Positions 1 through 6,596 of a stretch of DNA of 6,647 nt are shown one piece after another. The position numbers and the translations under genes were made by a program. Position 1 is the stretch's first letter; the number at the start of each line of letters is the position of its first letter. This DNA comes from Bacilli bacterium (GTDB taxonomy: Bacteria > Bacillota_I > Bacilli_A > ML615J-28 > CAG-698), in NCBI GenBank assembly GCA_028693885.1, contig JAQUUM010000067.1, positions 1 to 6,647 on the forward strand, read 5' to 3'. The notes beneath the pieces were generated by a model. It was given only the letters and a program-made list of their open reading frames with translations. It ran no database searches and was not told the DNA's origin.

Positions 1-1250
1 TACTTTTGATTCAAGCTGAATATTTGAATAATTATTTTATTGGTTTAAAGATTGCAGTTGAAAATCGTGAAAAAGAAATAGAGTATTATTCAGTTACACC
101 TAATATTGATAATCTATTAGGAATAAGTGGAGAAAAGGAAGGTACAACTTACTATGCTCAAAACTTCTACAATTCAGTAGGAATTGGAAATACTTCTGAT
201 GCAGAGTTTACAACAATGACAGGCCTTTATCCAACTGGAGATAGAATCACAGTTTTTAATTATATAGATCAACCATATGATTCAATGCCTAATCATTTTA
301 AAGATAAAGGTTATTACACTTTTTCAATTCATGGTAATACCAAGAGTTTTTATAATCGTGGACGAATCCATGAAGAAATATATGGCTTTGATGATCATAT
401 CGGCTTAGAAGATTTTGATGCATCTCAATATGCATTAATCCATAGTTGGATTAATGATGAAGATTTATTGAAAGAAACTATTGATATTATGAAAGTAAAG
501 AGTTTGCAAGGAATAAATAGTTTTGCTTTTCCGATTACAGTATCTTGCCATACACCATTTTCAAATGATGAAAACATGCCTACTTTAGAAGATATGTTAG
601 GCTTTGAAGGTAGAGTCTTAATGCAAGGTTTATTAATTAATTATCTAAGACATATAGTTTATTTAGATTACTGTATTGGTAGTGCGCTTAGTTATTTAGA
701 AGAAGTAGGATTAGCAGAAGATACAATCGTAATGCTTTATGGAGACCATAGTGCTAGTATGAGTTATGATGATTTCTTTGATAATAAAGATGCGTTTGTT
801 AATGAATTAAATCCAATTAGTTTTTTAAATTCGGATTTAGAAGAATATGAAAAGAAATTATTATACAGACAAACTAATCAACAAGTACCTTTTATCATTT
901 ATGATAAAAGTGGAGTTGATGAAACAAATGTTATTACAAAAGTTAGAAGTGAAACAGATATTTGTAAGACTATTCATGATTTGTTTAATTTAACAAGAGT
1001 TTATAAATTTGGACGAAGTATTATATCAGATGAAGATGGATATTGTTATAATCCAAGAAATGGTGATATTTTCACTGAAAATTTTGTTACTTCGAGTGTT
1101 TCAGAAGAAGTGTATTTCTTTGATGATGAAAACAAAAGTATGCAAGAATTAAACCAAGCGTTAGATTATTATTTTGACTATAAAGATTTTAATGATAAAC
1201 TACTCAAATATAATATTTTTACTGAGGTGTTTAGTGAAACCACAAATTGA
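1..1250 (+). CDS. Lipoteichoic acid synthase-like protein (LtaS/sulfatase family), 5' end off the window
   Basis: This is the extracellular catalytic domain of an LtaS-family enzyme, which transfers glycerol phosphate from phosphatidylglycerol onto a growing lipoteichoic acid chain outside the membrane. The reading frame is open to the left edge (first full codon at base 3), so the N-terminal membrane helices must lie upstream. Numbering from the TTG at 6, the family landmarks are: LIQAEYLNNYFIGLKI, with Glu5 as a metal ligand; VTPNIDNL (30-37); GNTSDAEF (61-68), with Thr63 as the expected catalytic nucleophile; HGNTKSFYNR (109-118), with Arg118 for substrate phosphate; SCHTPF (180-185), with His182; and YGDHS (245-249), with Asp247/His248 as metal ligands. 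S. aureus LtaS has Trp at the position that is Tyr116 here. The gene ends on TGA, 17 bases past the start of the lgt-like gene. The family is secure. The exact substrate is not: LTA primase and related phosphoglycerol transferases share these motifs. Confidence 0.9.
   Translation, partial: LLIQAEYLNNYFIGLKIAVENREKEIEYYSVTPNIDNLLGISGEKEGTTYYAQNFYNSVGIGNTSDAEFTTMTGLYPTGDRITVFNYIDQPYDSMPNHFKDKGYYTFSIHGNTKSFYNRGRIHEEIYGFDDHIGLEDFDASQYALIHSWINDEDLLKETIDIMKVKSLQGINSFAFPITVSCHTPFSNDENMPTLEDMLGFEGRVLMQGLLINYLRHIVYLDYCIGSALSYLEEVGLAEDTIVMLYGDHSASMSYDDFFDNKDAFVNELNPISFLNSDLEEYEKKLLYRQTNQQVPFIIYDKSGVDETNVITKVRSETDICKTIHDLFNLTRVYKFGRSIISDEDGYCYNPRNGDIFTENFVTSSVSEEVYFFDDENKSMQELNQALDYYFDYKDFNDKLLKYNIFTEVFSETTN
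1224..1236 (+). promoter_or_regulatory. Ribosome binding site fixing the GTG start of the lgt-like gene
   Basis: GAGGTG at 1224-1229 lies four bases before GTG 1234, inside the last codons of the LtaS-like gene. It is the only good Shine-Dalgarno match near the candidate starts. It sets a 17-base overlap between the genes, which suggests translational coupling. Confidence 0.7.
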
Positions 1251-1965
1251 TTTTTTTGGTGTCTATATCAACACTTATGATATTTTATTAAGTATTGGTG
1301 TATTAGTGATGGTTTGGATGGTAATTTATGCTTTAGAAGTAAAGCATAAATATGAAAAAACTAGAGTTAATCAAATACTAGTTGTTTTAGTACTTTCTTT
1401 GATATTAGCTTATGTTGGAGCTGTTTTATTCGACTTGATTTTTCATTTTATTGAAACTGGTGAATTTAAGCTATATGGATTAACTTTCTTTGGTGGATTG
1501 TTTTTTGGTGTAATTGCTTTTGTTGTGCTTTCTAAGTTCATGTTAAAAGAAGAAAAAAATAATGTTTTGAATTTACTTAATATATTTACTCTACCTTTAC
1601 TAATAGCTCATGCTATTGGGCGACTTGGTTGCTTTATGGCGGGATGTTGTTATGGAGTTACAACTACTAGTTTTTTAGGAGTTCATTTCCCGCATTTAGA
1701 AGAAGGTGTAAAGGTGTTACCAACCCAGCTTTTTGAAATGGTTTTTTTGATTGGTTTATTTATAGTTTTAAAATATATTGTTAAGAAAAAAGAGTTTATG
1801 ATCTATGCGATAAGTTATGGGGCTTTTAGATTTTTGATAGAATTTTTAAGAGGCGATGATAGAGGCAGTTTTATTATTATTTCACCTTCACAATTTTTAA
1901 GCATTATATTAATAGTTTTTGGAATTGTTTTAATTATTTTAGATAAAAAGAAAATAAGCTTTTAA
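1234..1965 (+). CDS. lgt: Lgt-family prolipoprotein diacylglyceryl transferase, divergent GCCYG variant
   Basis: Lgt moves diacylglycerol from phosphatidylglycerol to the lipobox cysteine of prelipoproteins in the membrane. I start it at GTG 1234, giving 243 residues, because GAGGTG at 1224-1229 is a good ribosome binding site. The N-terminus (VKPQIDFFGVYINTYDILL) then fits the family, whereas upstream TTG 1174 and ATG 1192 lack such a site. The protein is multi-pass and slightly shorter than the usual 260-290. Family landmarks are GLTFFGG (82-88), GRLGCFMAGCCYG (129-141), PTQLFEM (163-169), YGAFRFLIEFLRG (195-207) and SPSQFLS (217-223). Arg130, Gly141, Arg199, Glu203 and Arg206 match conserved Lgt positions. 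However, Asn146, Glu151 and His103 of the E. coli enzyme align with Cys133, Cys138 and Phe86. Many Firmicutes homologues carry this Cys-rich signature and are annotated as Lgt. True Lgt activity is therefore likely but not certain. A lipoprotein gene follows directly. Confidence 0.82.
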   Translation: MKPQIDFFGVYINTYDILLSIGVLVMVWMVIYALEVKHKYEKTRVNQILVVLVLSLILAYVGAVLFDLIFHFIETGEFKLYGLTFFGGLFFGVIAFVVLSKFMLKEEKNNVLNLLNIFTLPLLIAHAIGRLGCFMAGCCYGVTTTSFLGVHFPHLEEGVKVLPTQLFEMVFLIGLFIVLKYIVKKKEFMIYAISYGAFRFLIEFLRGDDRGSFIIISPSQFLSIILIVFGIVLIILDKKKISF

Positions 1966-1980
1966 TTTTTAAAAATTTAA

Positions 1981-2000
1981 AAGGAGTGATTAAAGAAATG
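1981..2000 (+). promoter_or_regulatory. Ribosome binding site of the solute-binding lipoprotein gene
   Basis: AAGGAGTGA at 1981-1989 precedes ATG 1998. The core AAGGAG is 11 bases upstream of the start. It settles the start at 1998, because the alternative GTG at 1986 would sit on the site itself. Confidence 0.75.
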
Positions 2001-4205
2001 AAACTAAATAAAAATTTAATAATTATTTTAATCACACTATGTGTATTAGTATTAAGTGGTTGTGGGAAAAAGGATGATAATCCTGATAAGATAATTACAC
2101 CAACTCCTTTAGTTATTGGCTATGATAATTTGAGTAGTAATTATAATCCATTCTTTTTTGATAAAAGAAGTTTAGATGTTGTGAAAATGGTTCATACTCC
2201 AGTAGTGCTTTTTTCAAGAAGTGGTAAGTTAGTTGGAAGTAGTGTTTTAGAAGAAGAGTATAATGGTAATAATTATACTTATCAAAGTATTGCAGATTTA
2301 AGTGTTAGTTTAAATCAATCAAATGGTGCAATTTATACAATTACTTTAAAAGAAGGTATAGTATATTCAAATGGGGACGCTGCTGTAATCGATGATTTGA
2401 TTTTTTCATTATATGTTTTATTAGATAAAACATATGATGGAGAAGTGTTACTTAATGAACTAGATATAGTTGGGCTAAAGAATTATCAATTAAACAATCC
2501 TTTATTTGAAAGTATTACTGATGGTGAGGTAGAAGCTGAATTAAGTAATCTATCAAGTGCTTCGATTGCTGATATTAGAGATTTTATTTATGAAAAGCTA
2601 TATTTTAAGATGGAAGAGATGAAAACTGAGTTTGCTGAAGGCTCGCTTTATCAAAGTATTTTTGAATATCCAAAAGATGCTTTCGCAGCTCTTTATAGGC
2701 GTGATGTAGCCTATGATTCTAGTAGTAAAACAGAAGCAGAAGTAATAAGTGATTTAGCTTTGCAATATGATTATGATTATCAGATGTTAGGTTATATTCT
2801 ATATAAAAACCCTAATTATTTTAATGAAGAAGTTATGGATGTTGTCCGTCTTGCTCTAGCAAAGGCTAGTTCTAGTGAGTCTGTTAATAATATAAGCGGA
2901 ATCGTAAGAATAAATGATTTATCTTTAAGTATTGAAACTGCGTCTTTTAAAGCACAAGATATTTATAAATTCATGAATTTATTCTTAGTACCAAGAAATG
3001 CTTTTAAAGTTTTAGGTTATGATTATCAAGCAAATAGTTTTGGTGTTGAAAGAGAAAACTTAGACCAAATCAAAGAAAAAACTGTTTTTTACGGATTAGG
3101 TGCTTATAAGTTTGTTAAAGAAGAAAATAATACAATTTATTTTGAAGCTAATAAAGATTATTATTTAGGTGAAGCACTACTTAAATATGTGCAGTTTAGA
3201 AAAATAATAACTTCTGAATTAAAAACTTCTTTAGAAAATGGAACAATAGATATGATTTCAAGTCCGCTTTTAGCATCAACTATTATTGATTTAAAAGCGA
3301 ATGAAGATATAGCTTTGAAAAAAAGTTTTTATGAAGGTTATGGTTATTTAGGAATTAATAAAGATAATATAACAGATGATGATGTTAGATATGCATTTTT
3401 GATGTTATTTGCTAGTTATCGTTTTAAAGCTCTAACAAATACTTTGGGTCATCAAGCAGAAATGCTTAATAGTTTTTATGATTGTAAAAGCATTGCTTTA
3501 AATAATCCTAATGAATATATTTATAATAGTAAAGATGAGGTTGAAATTTATAATGAAGATACTTTAATGCCAGATAAACAAACTAGTGCATTAAATGCTT
3601 TTGTTGAAATATTGACTACTAATGGTTATAGCTATAACACTAGTTTAGAAAAATTCACAGCAGCTAGTGAGAATAATAAATTAACTTATAAACTATATAT
3701 CTCACCATATGCTACGACTTCTTTAAATCGTCTTGCAACTGAGGTTAAAGCTGTTTTAGATACAAAAGGAATTACTTTAGAATTAGTATATAGTAAAACC
3801 GAAGCTGAATTTGTAATGGATGTTAAAGATGATAAAGCTGATTTCTTTATTCAATTTATTTCTGATATTAAAACTATTAATGTTGAAGAGAGATATCATT
3901 CAGCTGCAATTGGAACTGATGCTAATCAATTTAATTATTTTAAATTAAATAATAATGATATTGATATATTAATTGAAGAATTAATGGTAGAATTAGATGA
4001 TCTAGAAAGATCTTTGATTTATCAATCTTTACAAGATTTATTATTAATAGAAGCTATTGAATTGCCAGTTTTTCAAAAAATAAATTATATAGCAATCAAT
4101 AAAACAAGAATTGTATATCTAGATAGTTTATTTGAAAATACTGTATATTTTAGATGGCTTGATAATATTAATTTGTTTAATAATTTAATTGAAGAGATAA
4201 ACTAA
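1998..4205 (+). CDS. Solute-binding lipoprotein of an ABC transporter, family 5 (peptide-binding type), enlarged
   Basis: This is an extracytoplasmic lipoprotein of the OppA/DppA (SBP_bac_5) class, which captures oligopeptides or similar solutes for an ABC importer. ATG 1998 is chosen because AAGGAG at 1981-1986 is its ribosome binding site; a GTG at 1986 overlaps that site and is unlikely to be used. The 735-residue product begins MKLNKN, then a hydrophobic stretch and lipobox LSGC, with Cys22 as the lipidated residue, followed by a polar linker. Family features follow: an N-terminal lobe (GYDNLSSNYNPF, 41-52), YTITLKEGIVYSNGD (113-127) and FSLYVLLDKTYDG (136-148). After an extra helical acidic segment (about 170-300) come GLGAYKFVKEENN (366-378) and GYLGINKDNITDDDVRYAF (449-467). 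Usual members have about 530-600 residues. No permease or ATPase gene is adjacent in the window, so the partner transporter is unknown. Ligand specificity cannot be read from the sequence. Confidence 0.87.
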   Translation: MKLNKNLIIILITLCVLVLSGCGKKDDNPDKIITPTPLVIGYDNLSSNYNPFFFDKRSLDVVKMVHTPVVLFSRSGKLVGSSVLEEEYNGNNYTYQSIADLSVSLNQSNGAIYTITLKEGIVYSNGDAAVIDDLIFSLYVLLDKTYDGEVLLNELDIVGLKNYQLNNPLFESITDGEVEAELSNLSSASIADIRDFIYEKLYFKMEEMKTEFAEGSLYQSIFEYPKDAFAALYRRDVAYDSSSKTEAEVISDLALQYDYDYQMLGYILYKNPNYFNEEVMDVVRLALAKASSSESVNNISGIVRINDLSLSIETASFKAQDIYKFMNLFLVPRNAFKVLGYDYQANSFGVERENLDQIKEKTVFYGLGAYKFVKEENNTIYFEANKDYYLGEALLKYVQFRKIITSELKTSLENGTIDMISSPLLASTIIDLKANEDIALKKSFYEGYGYLGINKDNITDDDVRYAFLMLFASYRFKALTNTLGHQAEMLNSFYDCKSIALNNPNEYIYNSKDEVEIYNEDTLMPDKQTSALNAFVEILTTNGYSYNTSLEKFTAASENNKLTYKLYISPYATTSLNRLATEVKAVLDTKGITLELVYSKTEAEFVMDVKDDKADFFIQFISDIKTINVEERYHSAAIGTDANQFNYFKLNNNDIDILIEELMVELDDLERSLIYQSLQDLLLIEAIELPVFQKINYIAINKTRIVYLDSLFENTVYFRWLDNINLFNNLIEEIN

Positions 4206-4206
4206 T

Positions 4207-4701
4207 ATGGAAACTTTAAAATTAATTATTAATTATTTTACTATAGTTATGCTTGTTTTTGTAATAGTTATTTGTTTGAACCAAATAATTATCTTTTACC
4301 AAAAAAAAGAATGTAGTTTAAAAGAATATTTTAAAGTATTTAAAGAATTTTATTATTTAGATAAAACTAATTATTTTTTATTAGCAGTTTTACTTTTAAG
4401 TATTTTTATTGAGTATTGGTATATTGAATTATTAATTAGTATAATATTAGTTATTTGTGTGATTTTTAAAAGAATTTATAAAATTGATAGTTTCGGTTTA
4501 AGTTTTAAAAATATTTGGATATATCTTATTACGTTTGTTTTATATTCAGTTTTAGGGACCTTAATTTCGCTTGTATTCGAGTTTTATAGTCTGAATGTTT
4601 TACTTATAGGCTTGGTGGTTAGTTTGCCTGTAGGCTTAATTTTAGTAATATTAATTGATAAGTTAATCAATTTGAAAAATAAAAAAAAGGATGGTATTTA
4701 A
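4207..4701 (+). CDS. Small multi-pass membrane protein of unknown function
   Basis: I do not recognise this 164-residue protein with confidence. It has about five hydrophobic segments, near residues 11-30, 56-72, 73-88, 102-126 and 127-150. A basic/acidic loop lies at 31-55 (FYQKKECSLKEYFKVFKEF), and the C-terminus is Lys-rich (LKNKKKDGI). There is no signal peptide cleavage site or enzymatic motif. The start ATG is one base after the stop of the lipoprotein gene. Only a weak GAAGAG (4191-4196) precedes it, so translation is probably coupled. The next gene begins one base after its stop. From memory, the layout faintly resembles the N-terminal membrane extension that some Bacillota fuse to MurF-like ligases, but the ligase domain is absent. 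That is a guess. Codon and base composition match the neighbours. The reading frame looks real because it fits exactly between two confident genes. Confidence 0.75.
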   Translation: METLKLIINYFTIVMLVFVIVICLNQIIIFYQKKECSLKEYFKVFKEFYYLDKTNYFLLAVLLLSIFIEYWYIELLISIILVICVIFKRIYKIDSFGLSFKNIWIYLITFVLYSVLGTLISLVFEFYSLNVLLIGLVVSLPVGLILVILIDKLINLKNKKKDGI

Positions 4702-4705
4702 AATG
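4687..4705 (+). promoter_or_regulatory. Ribosome binding site that decides the start of the Ntn-hydrolase-like gene
   Basis: AAGGA at 4687-4691 lies 11 bases before ATG 4703, within the last codons of the preceding membrane protein gene. An in-frame ATG at 4691 overlaps the site and is rejected. The choice matters because only the 4703 start leaves Ser as the exposed first residue. Confidence 0.65.
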
Positions 4706-5488
4706 TCTTTAATAATCACAGTTTATACAAATGAAGGCATAGTTATGGCAAGTGATTCGAGAATGACTTATGCTGTAACTACTCAAAAAGAAGGTCAGAC
4801 AGTAACAAACCCTGGTATTCATTATCTTGATACTTCTTATAAAACATTTTTATGTAAGAATAGAATTGGTATTTCTGCTTGTGGGGATGTTGTGTATGAT
4901 AAAAAAATGATAAGTTATTATATCAATGACTTTGATAGAAGAATCTTAGACAATGATGTATCAATTGATGAAGTACCAATGTTATTAGTTGATTACTTAA
5001 CCAAAGCTAAAGTTAAAATGAATGTATTTTTTCATGTTGCAGGATATAAAGATAATAAAAGAAAAGTTTATAAAGTGCATTTATTAACTAAGAATATCGT
5101 ACCAATTCCAAGTGAAGATACTTGCGGGGCTACTTGGGATGGTGAGATTCAAGTTCTAACAAGATTAATAAAACATGCATATATTACTTCACCTGAAAAA
5201 GTTATTAATTTAAATAATATTACTTTAAATAAAGATAGTATTGAAAAGAAAATTGAAAATGGGTTACTTATTAGTCAAGACGATGTTACAGTAATGCCTG
5301 AATTAAACGTTCCTTGGGATTTTTTGTCTTTACAAGATGGAGTTGATTTCGCAACTTTTGCGATTAAAACTACTGTTGATACAATGAAGTTCTTTCAAAC
5401 TTATAAAACAGTTGGAGGACCTATTGATATTTTAATATTAAAACCAAACGAGTCATTTTGGCTTCAAAGAAAAGAATTGCACATTTAA
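4703..5488 (+). CDS. Putative N-terminal-nucleophile (Ntn) hydrolase, proteasome beta/HslV/Anbu-like
   Basis: This 261-residue cytoplasmic protein has no signal peptide. I start it at ATG 4703. The in-frame ATG at 4691 touches the ribosome binding site AAGGA (4687-4691) and cannot use it. With this start and normal Met removal before Ser, the mature N-terminus is Ser1 (SLIITVYTNEGIVMASDSRM). That reproduces the spacing of proteasome-type peptidases: nucleophile at 1, Asp17, Arg19 and Thr21, with the pattern hydrophobic strand, turn, GIVMASDSR. YKTFLCKNRIGISACGD (45-61) then resembles the segment holding catalytic Lys33, so Lys46 is the candidate. Later landmarks are CGATWDGE and, near the end, VGGPIDILILKP and FWLQRKEL. 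Homologous hypothetical proteins are, as I recall, common in Firmicutes. No HslU-like ATPase or Anbu-type companion gene is visible. The fold assignment is inferred from motif spacing. The substrate and protease activity are unknown. Confidence 0.72.
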   Translation: MSLIITVYTNEGIVMASDSRMTYAVTTQKEGQTVTNPGIHYLDTSYKTFLCKNRIGISACGDVVYDKKMISYYINDFDRRILDNDVSIDEVPMLLVDYLTKAKVKMNVFFHVAGYKDNKRKVYKVHLLTKNIVPIPSEDTCGATWDGEIQVLTRLIKHAYITSPEKVINLNNITLNKDSIEKKIENGLLISQDDVTVMPELNVPWDFLSLQDGVDFATFAIKTTVDTMKFFQTYKTVGGPIDILILKPNESFWLQRKELHI

Positions 5489-5506
5489 GGGGGAAAAGTA
5501 AAGAAA

Positions 5507-6484
5507 ATGGCGAAGATTAGAATTGGAATATATGGTTATGGAAACATTGGAAAAGGTGTTGAATTAGCGGTTGTTAATTCAAGTGATATGGAGTTAGTTG
5601 GGATTTTTTCAAGAAGAGAAAATATTTCTACTCTAACAAAAAAAACAATTAGTTCAACTAAAATAAAAGAGTATAAAGATAAAATAGATGTATTAATTTT
5701 GTGTGGAGGTTCAGCAACTGACTTACCCTTACAAGGACCTGAATTATTAAAAGACTTTAATACTTTAGATTCTTTTGATACTCACGCTAAAATCCCTGAG
5801 TATTTTAGCCAAATGGATAAAATTGGTAAAACTTCAAATACATTAGGTTTAATATCTGTTGGATGGGATCCGGGCATTTTATCTATTGCTAGAGTTTTAT
5901 TTCAAAGTATTTTACCAAATGGAAAAGATTATACATTTTGGGGTAAAGGAGTTTCACAAGGACATTCTGATGCAATTAGAAGAATCAAGGGAGTAGTTGA
6001 TGCTAGACAATATACAGTTCCGCTTGATGATGCACTTAATAGTGTTAGAAAAGGTGAAACAAAAGATTTTTCTGCTCGTGAAAAACATTTAAGAGAATGT
6101 TTTGTAGTATTAGAAAAAGACACTGAAGCAGAAAGAAAAAGAGTTGATAAAGAAATTAGAACAATGCCTAATTATTTTTCTGATTATGATGTTATTATAC
6201 ATTTTATTTCGTTAGAAGAATTAAAAGAAAAACATAACACTCTGCCTCATGCTGGTTTTGTTATAAGAAGTGGTAATACTTATAGTAAAAATTCTCATGT
6301 TTTAGAGTTGAATGTTAAACTTGATAGTAATCCTGAGTTTACTAGTAGTATAATGGTAGCTTATGCTAGAGCATTATATAGAATGCATCAAGAAGGAGTA
6401 ACAGGAGCGTTAAGTGTTTTAGATATACCTCTTTCAAAATTATCTAGTTTTTCTAGTGAAGAGTTAAGAAGTAAAATGTTATAA
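5507..6484 (+). CDS. ddh: meso-diaminopimelate D-dehydrogenase (EC 1.4.1.16)
   Basis: Ddh catalyses the reversible NADPH-dependent conversion of tetrahydrodipicolinate plus ammonia to meso-diaminopimelate. This is a one-step branch to the lysine and peptidoglycan precursor. The 325 residues match the C. glutamicum enzyme (320) along their length. Landmarks are: the Rossmann motif GIYGYGNIGKG (7-17); FSRR (34-37) for the NADP phosphate; CGGSATDLP (66-74); DSFDTHAKIP (88-97); GWDPGILSI (119-127); FWGKGVSQGHSDAIRRI (144-160), the family hallmark; RTMPNYF (218-224); PHAGFVI (247-253); and LDSNPEFTSS (272-281). The enzyme is cytoplasmic. AAGGGGG (5487-5493) lies 13 bases before the ATG, a slightly long spacing, and the gap to the previous gene is 18 bases. 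No residue expected for catalysis appears to be missing. It is the last gene before the terminator. Confidence 0.97.
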   Translation: MAKIRIGIYGYGNIGKGVELAVVNSSDMELVGIFSRRENISTLTKKTISSTKIKEYKDKIDVLILCGGSATDLPLQGPELLKDFNTLDSFDTHAKIPEYFSQMDKIGKTSNTLGLISVGWDPGILSIARVLFQSILPNGKDYTFWGKGVSQGHSDAIRRIKGVVDARQYTVPLDDALNSVRKGETKDFSAREKHLRECFVVLEKDTEAERKRVDKEIRTMPNYFSDYDVIIHFISLEELKEKHNTLPHAGFVIRSGNTYSKNSHVLELNVKLDSNPEFTSSIMVAYARALYRMHQEGVTGALSVLDIPLSKLSSFSSEELRSKML

Positions 6485-6500
6485 GAGTAATTAACTTAAG

Positions 6501-6535
6501 CCTTAAAGAATAATTCTTTAAGGTTTTATAATTTT
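6501..6535 (+). terminator. Rho-independent terminator after ddh
   Basis: A perfect 10-bp inverted repeat, CCTTAAAGAA (6501-6510) and TTCTTTAAGG (6514-6523), encloses a three-base loop TAA. It is followed by TTTT (6524-6527) and a second TTTT at 6532-6535. It begins 17 bases after the ddh stop and very likely ends the upstream transcript. The stem is AT-rich, in keeping with the genome, and the T-tract is interrupted. Confidence 0.88.
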
Positions 6536-6536
6536 C

Positions 6537-6565
6537 TTGAAGAAACCTATTAATAGTTATATAAT
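6537..6565 (+). promoter_or_regulatory. Sigma-A-type promoter for the gene at the right edge
   Basis: A -35 box TTGAAG (6537-6542; four of six consensus bases) and a perfect -10 box TATAAT (6560-6565) are separated by exactly 17 bases. Transcription would start near 6572, giving a leader of about 25 bases before ATG 6597. The promoter sits directly behind the terminator, so the next gene is a separate transcription unit. Confidence 0.8.
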
Positions 6566-6596
6566 AGTAACACCTACTTAAAAGGAATAATAAAAA

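Noticed and set aside
1174..1214. TTGACT (1174-1179) and TATAAT (1209-1214) as a promoter for the lgt-like gene
   Set aside because: The spacing is 29 bases, far above 16-18, and the sequence 17 bases upstream of the -10 (ATTTTA) is poor. In such AT-rich coding DNA a chance TATAAT is expected.
1174..1233. Upstream TTG (1174) or ATG (1192) start for the lgt-like gene
   Set aside because: Neither has a ribosome binding site, both lengthen the overlap with the LtaS-like gene, and the added residues do not match the Lgt N-terminus.
1234..1353. Read-through of the TGA at 1248-1250 as Trp (Mycoplasma code) extending the LtaS-like protein
   Set aside because: The extension needs another TGA within about a dozen codons, gives a tail of about 34 residues unlike the family, and runs through the start of a well-supported gene in another frame.
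1964..1977. Palindrome AATTTTTAAAAATT between the lgt-like gene and the lipoprotein gene, as a terminator
   Set aside because: It has no loop, contains only A and T, and is not followed by a T-tract. It is probably chance in AT-rich spacer, and the gap is only 32 bases with a good ribosome binding site.
4691..4705. ATG 4691 as the start of the Ntn-hydrolase-like protein (adds MVFK)
   Set aside because: It overlaps its only possible ribosome binding site and lies within the upstream gene; ATG 4703 has proper spacing and gives the expected family N-terminus.
5929..6123. 64-codon open frame on the minus strand
   Set aside because: It lies wholly inside ddh, has no convincing ribosome binding site or recognisable protein, and is a shadow of a confidently identified gene.
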